This document shows, in pieces, positions 27,256-36,202 of a stretch of DNA of 64,000 nucleotides. The stretch's first letter is position 1; every line of letters begins with the position of its first letter. A model generated the notes under the pieces. It worked only from the letters and a program-made list of their open reading frames with translations. It was not told the origin of the DNA and made no database searches. The stretch is from contig NZ_SMFQ01000002.1 of NCBI RefSeq assembly GCF_004339015.1, forward strand, positions 497,351 to 561,350, read 5' to 3'. A program made the position numbers and the translations under genes. The DNA comes from Cocleimonas flava (GTDB taxonomy: Bacteria > Pseudomonadota > Gammaproteobacteria > Thiotrichales > Thiotrichaceae).

Positions 27256-28229
27256 GATGGCTAATTACAGGTGGTTGCGGGTTTCTTGGAACTAGTGTTA
27301 TTAAAGAACTAGCTAAGGACAAAGAAAATTCTTTTAGAGTATTGGATAATTTAACAGTCGGAACACGTAAAGACTTGGCTGGAGCCATCGACTTTGACGA
27401 AATAGACCATTCAATTGAGATCCCCTCCCTTCACAAAGGAGAATGTCAATTAATCATAGGCGATATACGAGATTCTTTTCTAACAAACACTGCCTGCAAA
27501 AATATAGATGCAATAATTCATTTCGCCGCAAATACAGGTGTACCTAATTCAGTTGAAGATCCTCGCTTAGATATGGAATGCAACGTAATTGGTACATTCA
27601 ATATGCTAGAAGCTGCCCGTCTTCATAATGTAAAAAGATTTGTATTTGCCTCCAGTGGCGCCCCAGCAGGAGAAGTAGAACCTCCAATTCATGAAGAATT
27701 ACCGCCTCATCCTGTTTCCCCTTATGGAGCGAGTAAACTAGCAGGAGAAGGTTATTGTTCCTCATACCATAAAACATTTGGAATAGATACTATTGCTTTA
27801 CGTTTTGGGAATGTTTATGGCCCAGGCTCAAAACACAAGTCAAGTGTCGTAGCAAAATTTATAAGCCTTGCAATGACAGGAAAAAGAGTTGAAATTTATG
27901 GAGATGGCTCACAAACACGTGATTTTATTTACATAGATGATTTAGTAGATGCAGTCATAAAAGCGGGCACCATTGAGGGTATTGGAGGTGAGACTTTCCA
28001 GATAGCTACTGCGAGAGAAACAACACTTAATGAATTAATGGACATTCTTAAATCAGCCTTGAAAAAACATCAAATCGAGCTTGATATCAAGTATGGAGAG
28101 AAACGACTTGGAGATGTAATGAGAAATTTTTCAGACACATCAAAAGCAAGAGACCTTCTTCAATGGCAGATAAATAGCACGCTTAACAACGGCATTGAAC
28201 AGACTATAAATTACTTTAAAAAACTATGA
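27252..28229 (+). CDS. NAD-dependent epimerase/dehydratase (GalE/WbpP-like)
   Basis: 326 residues of the extended SDR family. N-terminal WLITGGCGFLGTSVI, IHFAANTGVPNSV, the SPYGASKLAGEGYC triad region and RFGNVYGPGS..SVVAKFI are typical of UDP-hexose 4-epimerases and related enzymes. The third motif reads FASSGAPAGE, where most relatives have a Tyr-Gly; this may reflect a different substrate. A GTG at 27246 also opens the frame, but I chose the ATG at 27252 because it forms the usual ATGA overlap with the sqdB stop. The gene is coupled to the next (ATGA at 28226). Exact product unknown. Confidence 0.85.
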   Translation: MRWLITGGCGFLGTSVIKELAKDKENSFRVLDNLTVGTRKDLAGAIDFDEIDHSIEIPSLHKGECQLIIGDIRDSFLTNTACKNIDAIIHFAANTGVPNSVEDPRLDMECNVIGTFNMLEAARLHNVKRFVFASSGAPAGEVEPPIHEELPPHPVSPYGASKLAGEGYCSSYHKTFGIDTIALRFGNVYGPGSKHKSSVVAKFISLAMTGKRVEIYGDGSQTRDFIYIDDLVDAVIKAGTIEGIGGETFQIATARETTLNELMDILKSALKKHQIELDIKYGEKRLGDVMRNFSDTSKARDLLQWQINSTLNNGIEQTINYFKKL

Positions 28230-29368
28230 ACGATAAGAAAATACTCCTTTTGACTGGTCGTTCATTTAATGGAGCGAGATCACGCAAGCCTGTTATAGAA
28301 CTACTATTGAAAAAAGGATACCAAGTCATCATTGGTGCAAACTCAGAGGCAGTCTATGACGATGAAATTCGACAAAGTGGTGCAAAGTTTATAGATATAT
28401 CTTTTTATCGGCATGGAATTAAAATATTTCAGGATATACAGACAATTCTGAAAGTAAAAAAACTAATTCGCACACAGAAACCGAAACTGGTTCACGCATT
28501 TAATCCTAAGCCCATTTTTATAGCTGGTTTTGTAGCTTATTTGACCAAGGTCGATAAGTTTTGTGTCACGATAACTGGATTAGGAGCCATAGGAAACAAG
28601 GGATTATCATCAATTATTATCAAGCTCGCTTATAAATTAGCATTACATAAAGCCGACTTAGTAATACTTGAAAATAAACATGATTTAGATTTTGTTTTAC
28701 AAAACAAAATAACTCAAAAAAATAAATGTAGAGTTCAAATTGCATCTGGGGTAGATGTCGCTGCATACAATGAAGTATTAACAGAAAAAAACAATGACGT
28801 AATAATATTTGCGTTTGCTTCGCGACTAGTATGGAACAAGGGGATTAAAGAACTTTTATCTACGGCTAAACGCCTACACTCTGAGTATGGAAAACAGGTC
28901 GAATTTATAATTGCGGGTGATCTTGAAGAAGAGCACCCTAATGGAGTTCCCCGAGACTACATAGAAAATGCTCACAAAGAAGGATATATTAATTATTTAG
29001 GTAGAATATCCTCTAAAGAAATCCCCTCTTTTCTCCAACAATCAGACGTTGTGGTTTTACCATCATATCGAGAAGGTTTTTCAAAAATACTCATGGAAGG
29101 GGCTGCCGCAGGTAAGGCACTAATCAGTGCAGATATACCTGGCTGTCGTGAAATTGTTAACCATGAGATTACAGGACTTCTTGTACCTCCTCGTGATGAG
29201 ACCGCTCTCTATAACGCCTGTAAAACACTAATAAATAATCCATCAAGAATCATTAGCTACGGCAAAGCATCCCGCAAACATGCTATTCAGGATTTTGATA
29301 TTTCTGTCACTGCACCTAAAACACTGACCTGTTATCGAGAAATCGGCTTGCAAATTTCCGATACCTAA
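28226..29368 (+). CDS. GT4-family glycosyltransferase
   Basis: 380 residues with the GT-B fold. The N-terminal acceptor half has LVHAFNPKPIFIAGFVA and ITGLGAIGNKG, the pattern seen in PglA/CapM-like enzymes. The C-terminal donor half has FASRLVWNKGIKELL, GRISSKEIPSFLQQSDV, the E-X7-E region SYREGFSKILMEGAAAG and NHEITGLLVPPRDE. It would add a sugar, plausibly one made by the three coupled enzymes before it, to a lipid-linked acceptor in the cytosol. If the donor is UDP-sulfoquinovose this would be a functional analogue of SqdX, but SqdX-specific evidence is absent. It overlaps the epimerase stop by 4 nt. Confidence 0.88.
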   Translation: MNDKKILLLTGRSFNGARSRKPVIELLLKKGYQVIIGANSEAVYDDEIRQSGAKFIDISFYRHGIKIFQDIQTILKVKKLIRTQKPKLVHAFNPKPIFIAGFVAYLTKVDKFCVTITGLGAIGNKGLSSIIIKLAYKLALHKADLVILENKHDLDFVLQNKITQKNKCRVQIASGVDVAAYNEVLTEKNNDVIIFAFASRLVWNKGIKELLSTAKRLHSEYGKQVEFIIAGDLEEEHPNGVPRDYIENAHKEGYINYLGRISSKEIPSFLQQSDVVVLPSYREGFSKILMEGAAAGKALISADIPGCREIVNHEITGLLVPPRDETALYNACKTLINNPSRIISYGKASRKHAIQDFDISVTAPKTLTCYREIGLQISDT

Positions 29369-29419
29369 TATTAACTTATTCCTAGCCTAACCATGCATAT
29401 TGAATGAAAGAATCTGTCC

Positions 29420-30664
29420 GTGAATAAGTATATAAGATCTACAAAAGCCCCCAAATTAATACTTTCCGTTTTCTTACGGGCAGTTAGTGCTGGAGGCTCT
29501 ATTTTATTAGCATTAGTTGCTGGAGCAGCACTTGGACTTGAGCAATTTGGTATTTTAACTTCTATATTATCTATTTCTACGCTTGTTTCACTAATCTTGC
29601 GATTTGGTGGTGATAAACTTTCTATCAGACACTATTTAGAAGACAAGTATGACGAATCTAAAAAACTAGTCATTAATCAATTTATCATTTCAATTGTTGC
29701 TCTTTGTATCTCAATACCAATTTTTCTTTTCTGGCCCTCAGATAGCCTTCCTTCTCAGTATGTCTATATGATGCCGATTGCCGTGTTACTTGTGCTTGGT
29801 AGCAACCTCACTTCGGTTGGTGTCGGCACAGGGAAAACACACTATGCAAGTATCACACAAATAGGATTTGTACAATTTGTACTTGCCTCGAGCATATGGT
29901 TGTTAGCATCCTACATTGATACATCTTTGACTAGTCTACTCAAATTAACCCTTTCTATACTCATTTCTCTTATCGTCATTTCAATTTTCCTGCAAAAAGA
30001 AACGATTTATAAACTATTTAATTCTGAAATTAAAAAAAAGTCTCGCACTGGAATTAATAAAGAAAGGTTAAATATATTCATTGCCGGACTTGGAGGGACA
30101 TTTCAGACAGTTTCTCTCTATGCTTTATTGAGCTTTATTATTAACCCTGAGCAACTGGGTGAATTTCGTTATCTTGAAAGGGTTGCAGCAATAATATCGC
30201 TTGTAACAATATTCCAAAACATCATTATGCCAAAGTTTGTATTTCCAGATGGTATAGCGATATTAAACAAAACTTCCGTAAAAAGAATTAAAATTGCTCA
30301 AATATTTTCTTTTGGTTTTATAGCGCTAATTATGAGTATTGGAGCACTGATTTTTTTAGTTTTTCCAAATAATGACCTACTTAAAGATTTATCAAACATG
30401 CATTGGATGCTATTAGCACTTTCACATGCAGCAATATCATCAGTTGGAGCCATAAATGTTGCTTTTTTGTTTGCAAGAGAAGAAAGGTTTTTGATGAAAA
30501 TGCAGGTGATTTTTTTGACACTTAGTTTAGTATTATACCCTTTCCAGTTTTATTGGTTGGGTATGGATGGCATTTATATAACATTTTTTATCATGGCTTT
30601 AGCAAAAGGGTTCGTCATGCATCTACGTTATCTGCAAATAATTAGAAAGATCGAAGCAGCATAA
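29420..30664 (+). CDS. Wzx-like oligosaccharide flippase
   Basis: 414 residues, hydrophobic throughout, with roughly 12 predicted membrane segments and the start pattern of the polysaccharide transport/MATE-like superfamily (FLRAVSAGGSILLALVAGAALG, LEQFGILTSILSIS). Such proteins flip undecaprenyl-linked repeat units to the periplasmic face. The start is a GTG at 29420; no ATG lies nearby in frame and the ribosome site is weak. Its stop overlaps a 30-codon micro-ORF (TAATG at 30664). With the membrane protein at 31577 and Wza-Wzb-Wzc it supports a Wzx/Wzy-dependent pathway. Confidence 0.82.
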   Translation: MNKYIRSTKAPKLILSVFLRAVSAGGSILLALVAGAALGLEQFGILTSILSISTLVSLILRFGGDKLSIRHYLEDKYDESKKLVINQFIISIVALCISIPIFLFWPSDSLPSQYVYMMPIAVLLVLGSNLTSVGVGTGKTHYASITQIGFVQFVLASSIWLLASYIDTSLTSLLKLTLSILISLIVISIFLQKETIYKLFNSEIKKKSRTGINKERLNIFIAGLGGTFQTVSLYALLSFIINPEQLGEFRYLERVAAIISLVTIFQNIIMPKFVFPDGIAILNKTSVKRIKIAQIFSFGFIALIMSIGALIFLVFPNNDLLKDLSNMHWMLLALSHAAISSVGAINVAFLFAREERFLMKMQVIFLTLSLVLYPFQFYWLGMDGIYITFFIMALAKGFVMHLRYLQIIRKIEAA

Positions 30665-30756
30665 TGGAATATAAACCGTTGAAGTTCGAGATGGAGTTAA
30701 TTTCACAAAATGACACCAAGTTTAAACTGACCTCGTTTTTATTAGAAGAGCATTAA
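30664..30756 (+). other. Micro-ORF of 30 codons coupled to the flippase stop
   Basis: ATG overlaps the flippase stop (TAATG). The product starts MEYKPLKFEMELISQ and ends LLEEH. It is polar and matches nothing I recognise. It may be a remnant of a deleted gene or a chance frame; the spacing alone hints at translation. Confidence 0.3.
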
Positions 30757-30844
30757 ATAAATACTTCGAATTACAAGCCTCACGATAAACATTAGAATCC
30801 TATATACTCACAATTTTACATAAAATAATTAGCGGACACATTTA

Positions 30845-31507
30845 ATGAAAGATAACTCCTACATTGCTGGAAATAAAATACCTGCACAAGCCAAGCACAA
30901 GGAAAAAACTGAATATAATGATTTTAAAATCAAATACTACATGGATAGATGTAAGGATAAAAAAGTATTAGATATTGGATGTGTTCAGCATAATCAAGAC
31001 AATTGGAAAAGTAAATTTTGGCTACATAAAGCAATAAAAGAAGTTGCAAGTGAGATTCAAGGAATTGATATATTTCAAGAAGGAATAAATAATTTAAAAG
31101 AAAGAGGGTATACAGTTACTTGTGCGGACGCTCAAGACTTTGATTTAGAAGAAAAATTTGACGTGATCGTCGCAGGTGATATCATCGAACACTTAGATAA
31201 CGTTGGTGGATTTGTATCAAGCTGTAAACGCCATATGCATAAAGACTCCCACTTGCTTATATCTACACCAAATATTTTTTCAGCAAGAAAACTATTTAAA
31301 TTCTTAACCAGTAAAAACGGTGAAATTAATGTAAACCCTGAACATGTTCATTGGTACTGCCCAACCACTATTAGGCAATTAATGCAGAGACATGACTTGA
31401 AGTTATCATCAATAACCTATGGTTCACGAACTTTTGACAGATATATTCCCCTCCCAAAAAAGATTCGACATTCTACTTGCTTTTATGACATAGAGTTTTT
31501 CGAATAG
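30845..31507 (+). CDS. Class I SAM-dependent methyltransferase
   Basis: 220 residues. The SAM-binding loop is KVLDIGCVQHN near residue 39, with an acidic IQGIDIF strand, CADAQDF, DVIVAGDIIEHLDNVGGF (the Methyltransf_11/23 post-I to II region) and HLLISTPNIFS. It lacks the zinc ribbon of the two other methyltransferases in the cluster. A glycan or lipid-linked sugar is the likely substrate. It stands between the flippase and the polymerase-like gene, with 180 and 69 bp on either side. Confidence 0.8.
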   Translation: MKDNSYIAGNKIPAQAKHKEKTEYNDFKIKYYMDRCKDKKVLDIGCVQHNQDNWKSKFWLHKAIKEVASEIQGIDIFQEGINNLKERGYTVTCADAQDFDLEEKFDVIVAGDIIEHLDNVGGFVSSCKRHMHKDSHLLISTPNIFSARKLFKFLTSKNGEINVNPEHVHWYCPTTIRQLMQRHDLKLSSITYGSRTFDRYIPLPKKIRHSTCFYDIEFFE

Positions 31508-31576
31508 TAATGTAATCTTCTTTCGTGCGAGTGTGTAAGCAATTTACACACTATCAATTAAAAATGGAAAACAGCT

Positions 31577-32737
31577 TTGCCAATTAAAAAAAGATCAGCT
31601 TATTTTTTACCAATTGTATATATGCTTGTTTTCTTCATCTATGAGATTGTAGGCTTTATAAACTCATATGTAATAAACCTTAAGGGAGCAACTAAAGACG
31701 CTGAAGTCTTCCATCAGTCTGCAACAGAATGGGCATTGAATGGAACTATTGAATTTGCTGTAAATGCACAGTTTTACACACAGACACTTGGGATTCTTTA
31801 TAGAGCTTTTGGAGCAGATGAATACCTCGCGGTTCAACTCAATATTTTTGCGATATTAGGAACCATGTATTTCATGAATAAAGTCATGATTATATTGGAG
31901 GTTGAGGGTAGATATCGGATTTTTGTCATTCTAGTCATTGCTCTGTGGCCGTCATATATCACTAGGGCTAGCACTTCAATGAGAGAACCCCTGATGATAT
32001 TTATGTATTCGGGCTTTATTTATACTTATTTGCGTCTAAGAATACGTTCAACACCTAGCTTATGGTTAAAATTATTATTTTTCTCGTTTTTCATGTTTAG
32101 TTTACATAAGGCTTTTGCTGTATTAATTTTTGTTGCAGGTCTTATAATCATTTACGACCGCTTAAAAAGTACAAAAATAAATTCTGCAAAGGGAATGATA
32201 GTGCTCTTTTTTATTTCAGGAGGATTGATTTCTGGCGCTCTTTTATTAACCTACCTTTCCAGTCTAAATGTAGCGGGACTACGTGAGTTAAATTCCTTAG
32301 TAAATAATGATCAAGAACAAATAAATACAATTCTCGAGTATAAAGCTGGAATCGATGAACGAGCATCATATGGAACAAGAGTTGAGTTCAATAGCCCACT
32401 TGCTTTTTTAAAATCGTACCCAGTTGCCATTATCAACTATTTATTTCAACCTTTTCCAACACGTATTTCAAACATGTATGACTTATACGCTTTTTTAGAA
32501 GCTATTTGGCGTGCCTATGCACTTTTTATTGTATGGAAATTCAGAAAAAATATTGATGGAGCAACACTATTCCTTGTTGGGATGTATTTTGCTACAACAA
32601 TGCTTTGGGCTGCCGGCACGACCAACTATGGAACATCATCCAGACATCATCTAACGCACAATTGGCTTCTTGTTATTATTTTCGCTAAACTTTTTTTGAA
32701 TAAAACGTCCCCACCCAATAAAAATATTAGATACTAA
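31577..32737 (+). CDS. Polytopic membrane protein, probable Wzy-like repeat-unit polymerase
   Basis: 386 residues with about ten hydrophobic segments and a large hydrophilic loop at about 225-290 (LREL..NNDQEQINTILEY..ASYGTRVEF). The PSYITRASTSMREPLMIF and NYGTSSRHHLTHNWLL segments, with conserved Arg and His, resemble oligosaccharide polymerases, whose periplasmic loops link repeat units. The start is a TTG at 31577 with GGAAA upstream; the nearby ATG at 31564 is out of frame. Wzy proteins are poorly conserved, so the call leans on topology and neighbours (flippase, Wza-Wzb-Wzc). Other membrane glycosyltransferases are possible. Confidence 0.65.
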   Translation: MPIKKRSAYFLPIVYMLVFFIYEIVGFINSYVINLKGATKDAEVFHQSATEWALNGTIEFAVNAQFYTQTLGILYRAFGADEYLAVQLNIFAILGTMYFMNKVMIILEVEGRYRIFVILVIALWPSYITRASTSMREPLMIFMYSGFIYTYLRLRIRSTPSLWLKLLFFSFFMFSLHKAFAVLIFVAGLIIIYDRLKSTKINSAKGMIVLFFISGGLISGALLLTYLSSLNVAGLRELNSLVNNDQEQINTILEYKAGIDERASYGTRVEFNSPLAFLKSYPVAIINYLFQPFPTRISNMYDLYAFLEAIWRAYALFIVWKFRKNIDGATLFLVGMYFATTMLWAAGTTNYGTSSRHHLTHNWLLVIIFAKLFLNKTSPPNKNIRY

Positions 32738-33040
32738 AATACTTAATACTTATTTATACATCTAGATAAATAAGTTTATTGCTAACAGTTGAAAACTGTT
32801 TGCCTTATCTTCATTAACTAATTTTCAAGGTTAAACTTAATTTTTATTTAATTAGTGCCTATGGGAAAAATCAATATTTTCATTGGAACTTTTGAAATGG
32901 TTTATAAGAAGTGCAAAGCTCAAAAAATTTCGTTACCATATCCGAGGCACTAACATAGCAATACATAGCTAATTTTTCACATTGTAAATAAGCATATAAA
33001 CTTGAACTAAGTAACATTTAATTAGGTAACATAAAAAGAA
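32738..33040. other. 303-bp AT-rich gap with a 9-bp inverted repeat
   Basis: No gene is supported. A perfect 9-bp inverted repeat, TTAGTGCCT at 32852-32860 and AGGCACTAA at 32945-32953, bounds a 30-codon frame (ATG at 32861). A small AACAG/CTGTT hairpin lies near 32784-32800. It may carry the promoter for the following sulfotransferase, but no clear -35/-10 pair is visible. Confidence 0.3.
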
Positions 33041-33835
33041 GTGAATAACAAAAATATAGTTAGTGGTTTAGTCATTGGAATGCGTAAATCTGGAACCACT
33101 TGGGTATATGAGAATCTTAAGAAATCATCACTTGTAGTAGTATCCGATAAGGTGAAAGAGTCTGGATTTTTCTCGAAAAACAACAAATTAAAGGTCGAAG
33201 GCTATCACGACTTATTTCCTGATGATGATAGTAAAATAATGCTGGAAGTAGACACCAGTATTATCTACGACCTGTCTGCTGCTAAAAAAATATTTGATTA
33301 CAACCCAGATATGAAAATATTAGCAATTAAAAGAGAACCAAAAGAATATGTTGTGTCTCGTTATATTCATGCTAAGCGAAGAGGTCTTTTGACAGAAGAT
33401 ACAATTTACGAAGCTCTTTCAAATCAGGAGTGGTTTCGAGAAGAATTAAAATTTAATAAAAACATCAATAGGTTTTACTCAATTTTTCCTAAAGAAAATA
33501 TTTGTGTTCTAGACTTTGAAGAGCTCAATAGCTCTCCCAATACATTCTTTCAAAATGGTTTTAGGCATCTAACCTCTAAAAATTCTGACTGTGACCCAGA
33601 TTTGGAAATAATTAACCCAGCTAAAGTTTCATCATTCCCAGTAATTACTCATTTTATCTCTGGTGCCGCTCGCTTTTTTCGTAGATTAGGGATGTATTCT
33701 TTCGTAAACTTTTTTAAAAATTTAGGGTTACATAAAAACCTTGAAAACTCAGTAAAGCCAATGGAACTGAACGATGAAGAAATTGATCTAATTCAAAAAA
33801 TCGTAAATGAAGATGAGGCTAAATACCAAATATGA
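33041..33835 (+). CDS. Sulfotransferase family protein
   Basis: 264 residues. The PAPS loop is VIGMRKSGTTWVYENL and the 3'-phosphate site is ILAIKREPKEYVVSRYIHA; the MLEVDTSIIYD segment and later CVLDFEELNSSP fit the Sulfotransfer_1/3 families. It would sulfate a glycan in the cytosol using PAPS from the two CysC enzymes. The start is a GTG at 33041 preceded by an A/G-rich stretch; no in-frame ATG is nearby. Its stop overlaps the deacetylase ATG by 4 nt, so the two enzymes are coupled, suggesting that N-deacetylation and sulfation act on the same sugar, as in heparan-type glycans. That pairing is inference. Confidence 0.83.
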   Translation: MNNKNIVSGLVIGMRKSGTTWVYENLKKSSLVVVSDKVKESGFFSKNNKLKVEGYHDLFPDDDSKIMLEVDTSIIYDLSAAKKIFDYNPDMKILAIKREPKEYVVSRYIHAKRRGLLTEDTIYEALSNQEWFREELKFNKNINRFYSIFPKENICVLDFEELNSSPNTFFQNGFRHLTSKNSDCDPDLEIINPAKVSSFPVITHFISGAARFFRRLGMYSFVNFFKNLGLHKNLENSVKPMELNDEEIDLIQKIVNEDEAKYQI

Positions 33836-34791
33836 GTAACTTTATAATATCATTTGATTACGAGTTGTTATGGGGGTTATACGGCCGGAAAAATTACGGT
33901 TATATCCAAAGCAATGTAACTAACTCTAATTTAGTAGCAGACAAAATACTTGATATCCATGACGAATTTTCTTTTCCTGCAACTTGGGCTATTGTAGGGT
34001 TAGCTGCAGATAAAAAAAACAGATCAGAAAACTTATCTTTCTTTTTTGATAATATTTTTAAAAATTCTGAAATAGAAAATAAGGGGATTTTTAAGAAACT
34101 AAGCTCTAATACAAAGCTATCATATTACGGTGACATCATCGATAAAATTATAGCAACTGAAGATCAAGAGCTAGCTTCCCACACCTATTTTCATATATTT
34201 TTAGATGACTATAAGACTGATAGTATCCCAGTTAAAACTGATTTTGAAAAGTTTTCAGAACTCTCCCAGTCTTTAGATAAAAATGTAGTCTCCATGATTA
34301 TGCCTAAAAACGTTTATGAAGCACGCTATGCAAAAAGCATAAGTGATAGCGGGATAAAGTGTGTGCGCATTAACCCCAATAATTTTTTATATAGTGGATT
34401 TGCATACAAGAAGCCTAACAAAGTAATTAGATTACTAAGAGCACTTGATTATTACTTACCAGTAAATGAAATCATAGATTTATTGCCACAGTCCCGCTCC
34501 ACCTCAGGATCGGAATCTGATTTACTACATTTTACGGAAGCTACATTATTTTTAAGAGGATCAACAAAAAACGAAATCATCAACTGGATTGCTTATTTCC
34601 GCTTTATATTTGCCGTACGCTATCGCATTTTTAGAAAAGAAGACATCCATATATGGACACACCCTCACAATTTCGGCAAAGATATCAAACAATCTTTACG
34701 CTGGTATAAAAAAATGATCATGTACGCTAAAAAATTAGAGAAGAAAGGACTGATTAATACCAAAAGCATGAAAGACCTGATAGCTAGTTAA
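33832..34791 (+). CDS. Polysaccharide deacetylase (NodB-like) family protein
   Basis: 319 residues. NodB motif 1 is IISFDYELLWG (the D-x-E variant), followed by PATWAIVGLA, the metal-binding H-x3-H in ELASHTYFHIF, and a late IWTHPHNFG. Such enzymes remove N-acetyl groups from sugars. No signal peptide is present, so it would act on cytosolic precursors, unlike PgaB-type enzymes. It is coupled to the preceding sulfotransferase (ATGA overlap). Deacetylation would expose an amine for N-sulfation, one reading of the gene pair. It sits 25 bp before the exported beta-helix gene. Confidence 0.8.
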   Translation: MSNFIISFDYELLWGLYGRKNYGYIQSNVTNSNLVADKILDIHDEFSFPATWAIVGLAADKKNRSENLSFFFDNIFKNSEIENKGIFKKLSSNTKLSYYGDIIDKIIATEDQELASHTYFHIFLDDYKTDSIPVKTDFEKFSELSQSLDKNVVSMIMPKNVYEARYAKSISDSGIKCVRINPNNFLYSGFAYKKPNKVIRLLRALDYYLPVNEIIDLLPQSRSTSGSESDLLHFTEATLFLRGSTKNEIINWIAYFRFIFAVRYRIFRKEDIHIWTHPHNFGKDIKQSLRWYKKMIMYAKKLEKKGLINTKSMKDLIAS

Positions 34792-34816
34792 TAGTTGTCA
34801 TACAGAAAAGCTAATC

Positions 34817-36082
34817 ATGAAATATAATCGACCACCCAATTGCCTAATTTCTCGAAGGACATTTATTTTTTGCTCTGCGTCTGTTTTGTTTTCAACTCCT
34901 GCTTTATCATCTATTCGTACCAAAGTTTTCACACCAGAGATGTGCGGAGCTATTGGAAATGGCATTACACCTGATGGCAACGCCTTTCATAAATTGATAA
35001 ATTTAGTCAATAAACAACCTGGTTCTGAAAAAATTATTATTGAATGCCGTGGGAAATACATCCTGACAGGTGGACCTCTACTCTCTTATCCATTTAAGCC
35101 TCCCAGACTAAAAGGAATCGTTAAAGGAATCCCACCCCTCACACGAGATAACATTTTTATAGATGCCCGTGGAGCAGATTTTATTATCCCGAAAGAATTT
35201 CACTGGGAAAGAACAAAACGTGGAGGTAATAATAAAGACCATTTTGCAGTAGGCTGGCATTTTAAAGGAGATAATTGCCAAATGCTGGGGGGAAGAATGA
35301 TTGGCAACCTTGATAAAAGAAATACTATTCGAGGCCCGAGACCTTCCAACTTTGGTGGTCAGGAGTTTGGGCTAGTTATGCAAGGTAGGAACTGGAAATT
35401 AATTGATGTCTATGCAGAAAATTGGGGGACCGATTGCTTAAATGCAGGAGCATCAGGTGAAGCTATTAACTGTACATTTAAAGGTGCGAGAAGAAATTGT
35501 GTATCAATAGTCCCTCGTTTACGATTTACTAAGAACAGTTTTGTGTTACTCGATAGATGTAGCATCAGTAATGCAGGTAATTGGCCAGAACATATTCGCA
35601 ATAACCCTGGGGCAGGTATTGATATTGAAGGAATAAAAAATGATCTTCATGCTACCGTTGAGATTAAAAATACAGTATTTATTAAAAATAAAATGAAAGA
35701 TTTACAAATTTCTAGAGGTGCTAGGGACTGTATTATACAAGGGTGTACCTTCTCCCACGATGTCAAGCTACAACCTGAACAAAAAGGAGGACACACGTTT
35801 ATTAATAATAAATTTTTAGGTGAAGCTAGAATTAAAACGATATATGGGATGCATGATAACCCACCAATCATATTTAGAAGCAACGAGTTTAACTGTAAAA
35901 ATTTCCCGCCATTTAAACATAGAGTCATCAAGGGCATAAACAGAAAGTTTCAAGGGCAACGCTTGATTTTTACTGATAATAAAGCATTGAATTGGAATGG
36001 GAAATTTTCTTCTTTACCGTTTTTTACAAAGGGCAATGTATTTGCCAACAATGAAACCCGCACTAATAAAAAGTTGAAATAA
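34817..36082 (+). CDS. Exported right-handed beta-helix protein with Tat-like signal
   Basis: 421 residues. The N-terminus contains a twin-arginine motif, SRRTFIF, then a hydrophobic stretch ending near PALSS, so folded export to the periplasm is likely. After CGAIGNGITPDGNAFHKLIN (the usual opening of pectate-lyase-3-like parallel beta-helix folds) come repeated strands such as NCTFKGARRNC, LDRCSISNAG and VEIKNTVF. Such proteins are often polysaccharide lyases, epimerases or hydrolases. Within a capsule locus this could trim or release the polymer. I see no diagnostic catalytic set, so the reaction is open. It follows the deacetylase by 25 bp. Confidence 0.75.
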   Translation: MKYNRPPNCLISRRTFIFCSASVLFSTPALSSIRTKVFTPEMCGAIGNGITPDGNAFHKLINLVNKQPGSEKIIIECRGKYILTGGPLLSYPFKPPRLKGIVKGIPPLTRDNIFIDARGADFIIPKEFHWERTKRGGNNKDHFAVGWHFKGDNCQMLGGRMIGNLDKRNTIRGPRPSNFGGQEFGLVMQGRNWKLIDVYAENWGTDCLNAGASGEAINCTFKGARRNCVSIVPRLRFTKNSFVLLDRCSISNAGNWPEHIRNNPGAGIDIEGIKNDLHATVEIKNTVFIKNKMKDLQISRGARDCIIQGCTFSHDVKLQPEQKGGHTFINNKFLGEARIKTIYGMHDNPPIIFRSNEFNCKNFPPFKHRVIKGINRKFQGQRLIFTDNKALNWNGKFSSLPFFTKGNVFANNETRTNKKLK

Positions 36083-36202
36083 TATTCTTATGCTTCCAGA
36101 TGCTAAATTTAACTTTACTTTTTTCATTTGTCATAGGTTGTTTAAGAATAATAATTACCTTTGTATAATGTTATTAATTATTTTTTTAAGTTGTGATTTA
36201 TT

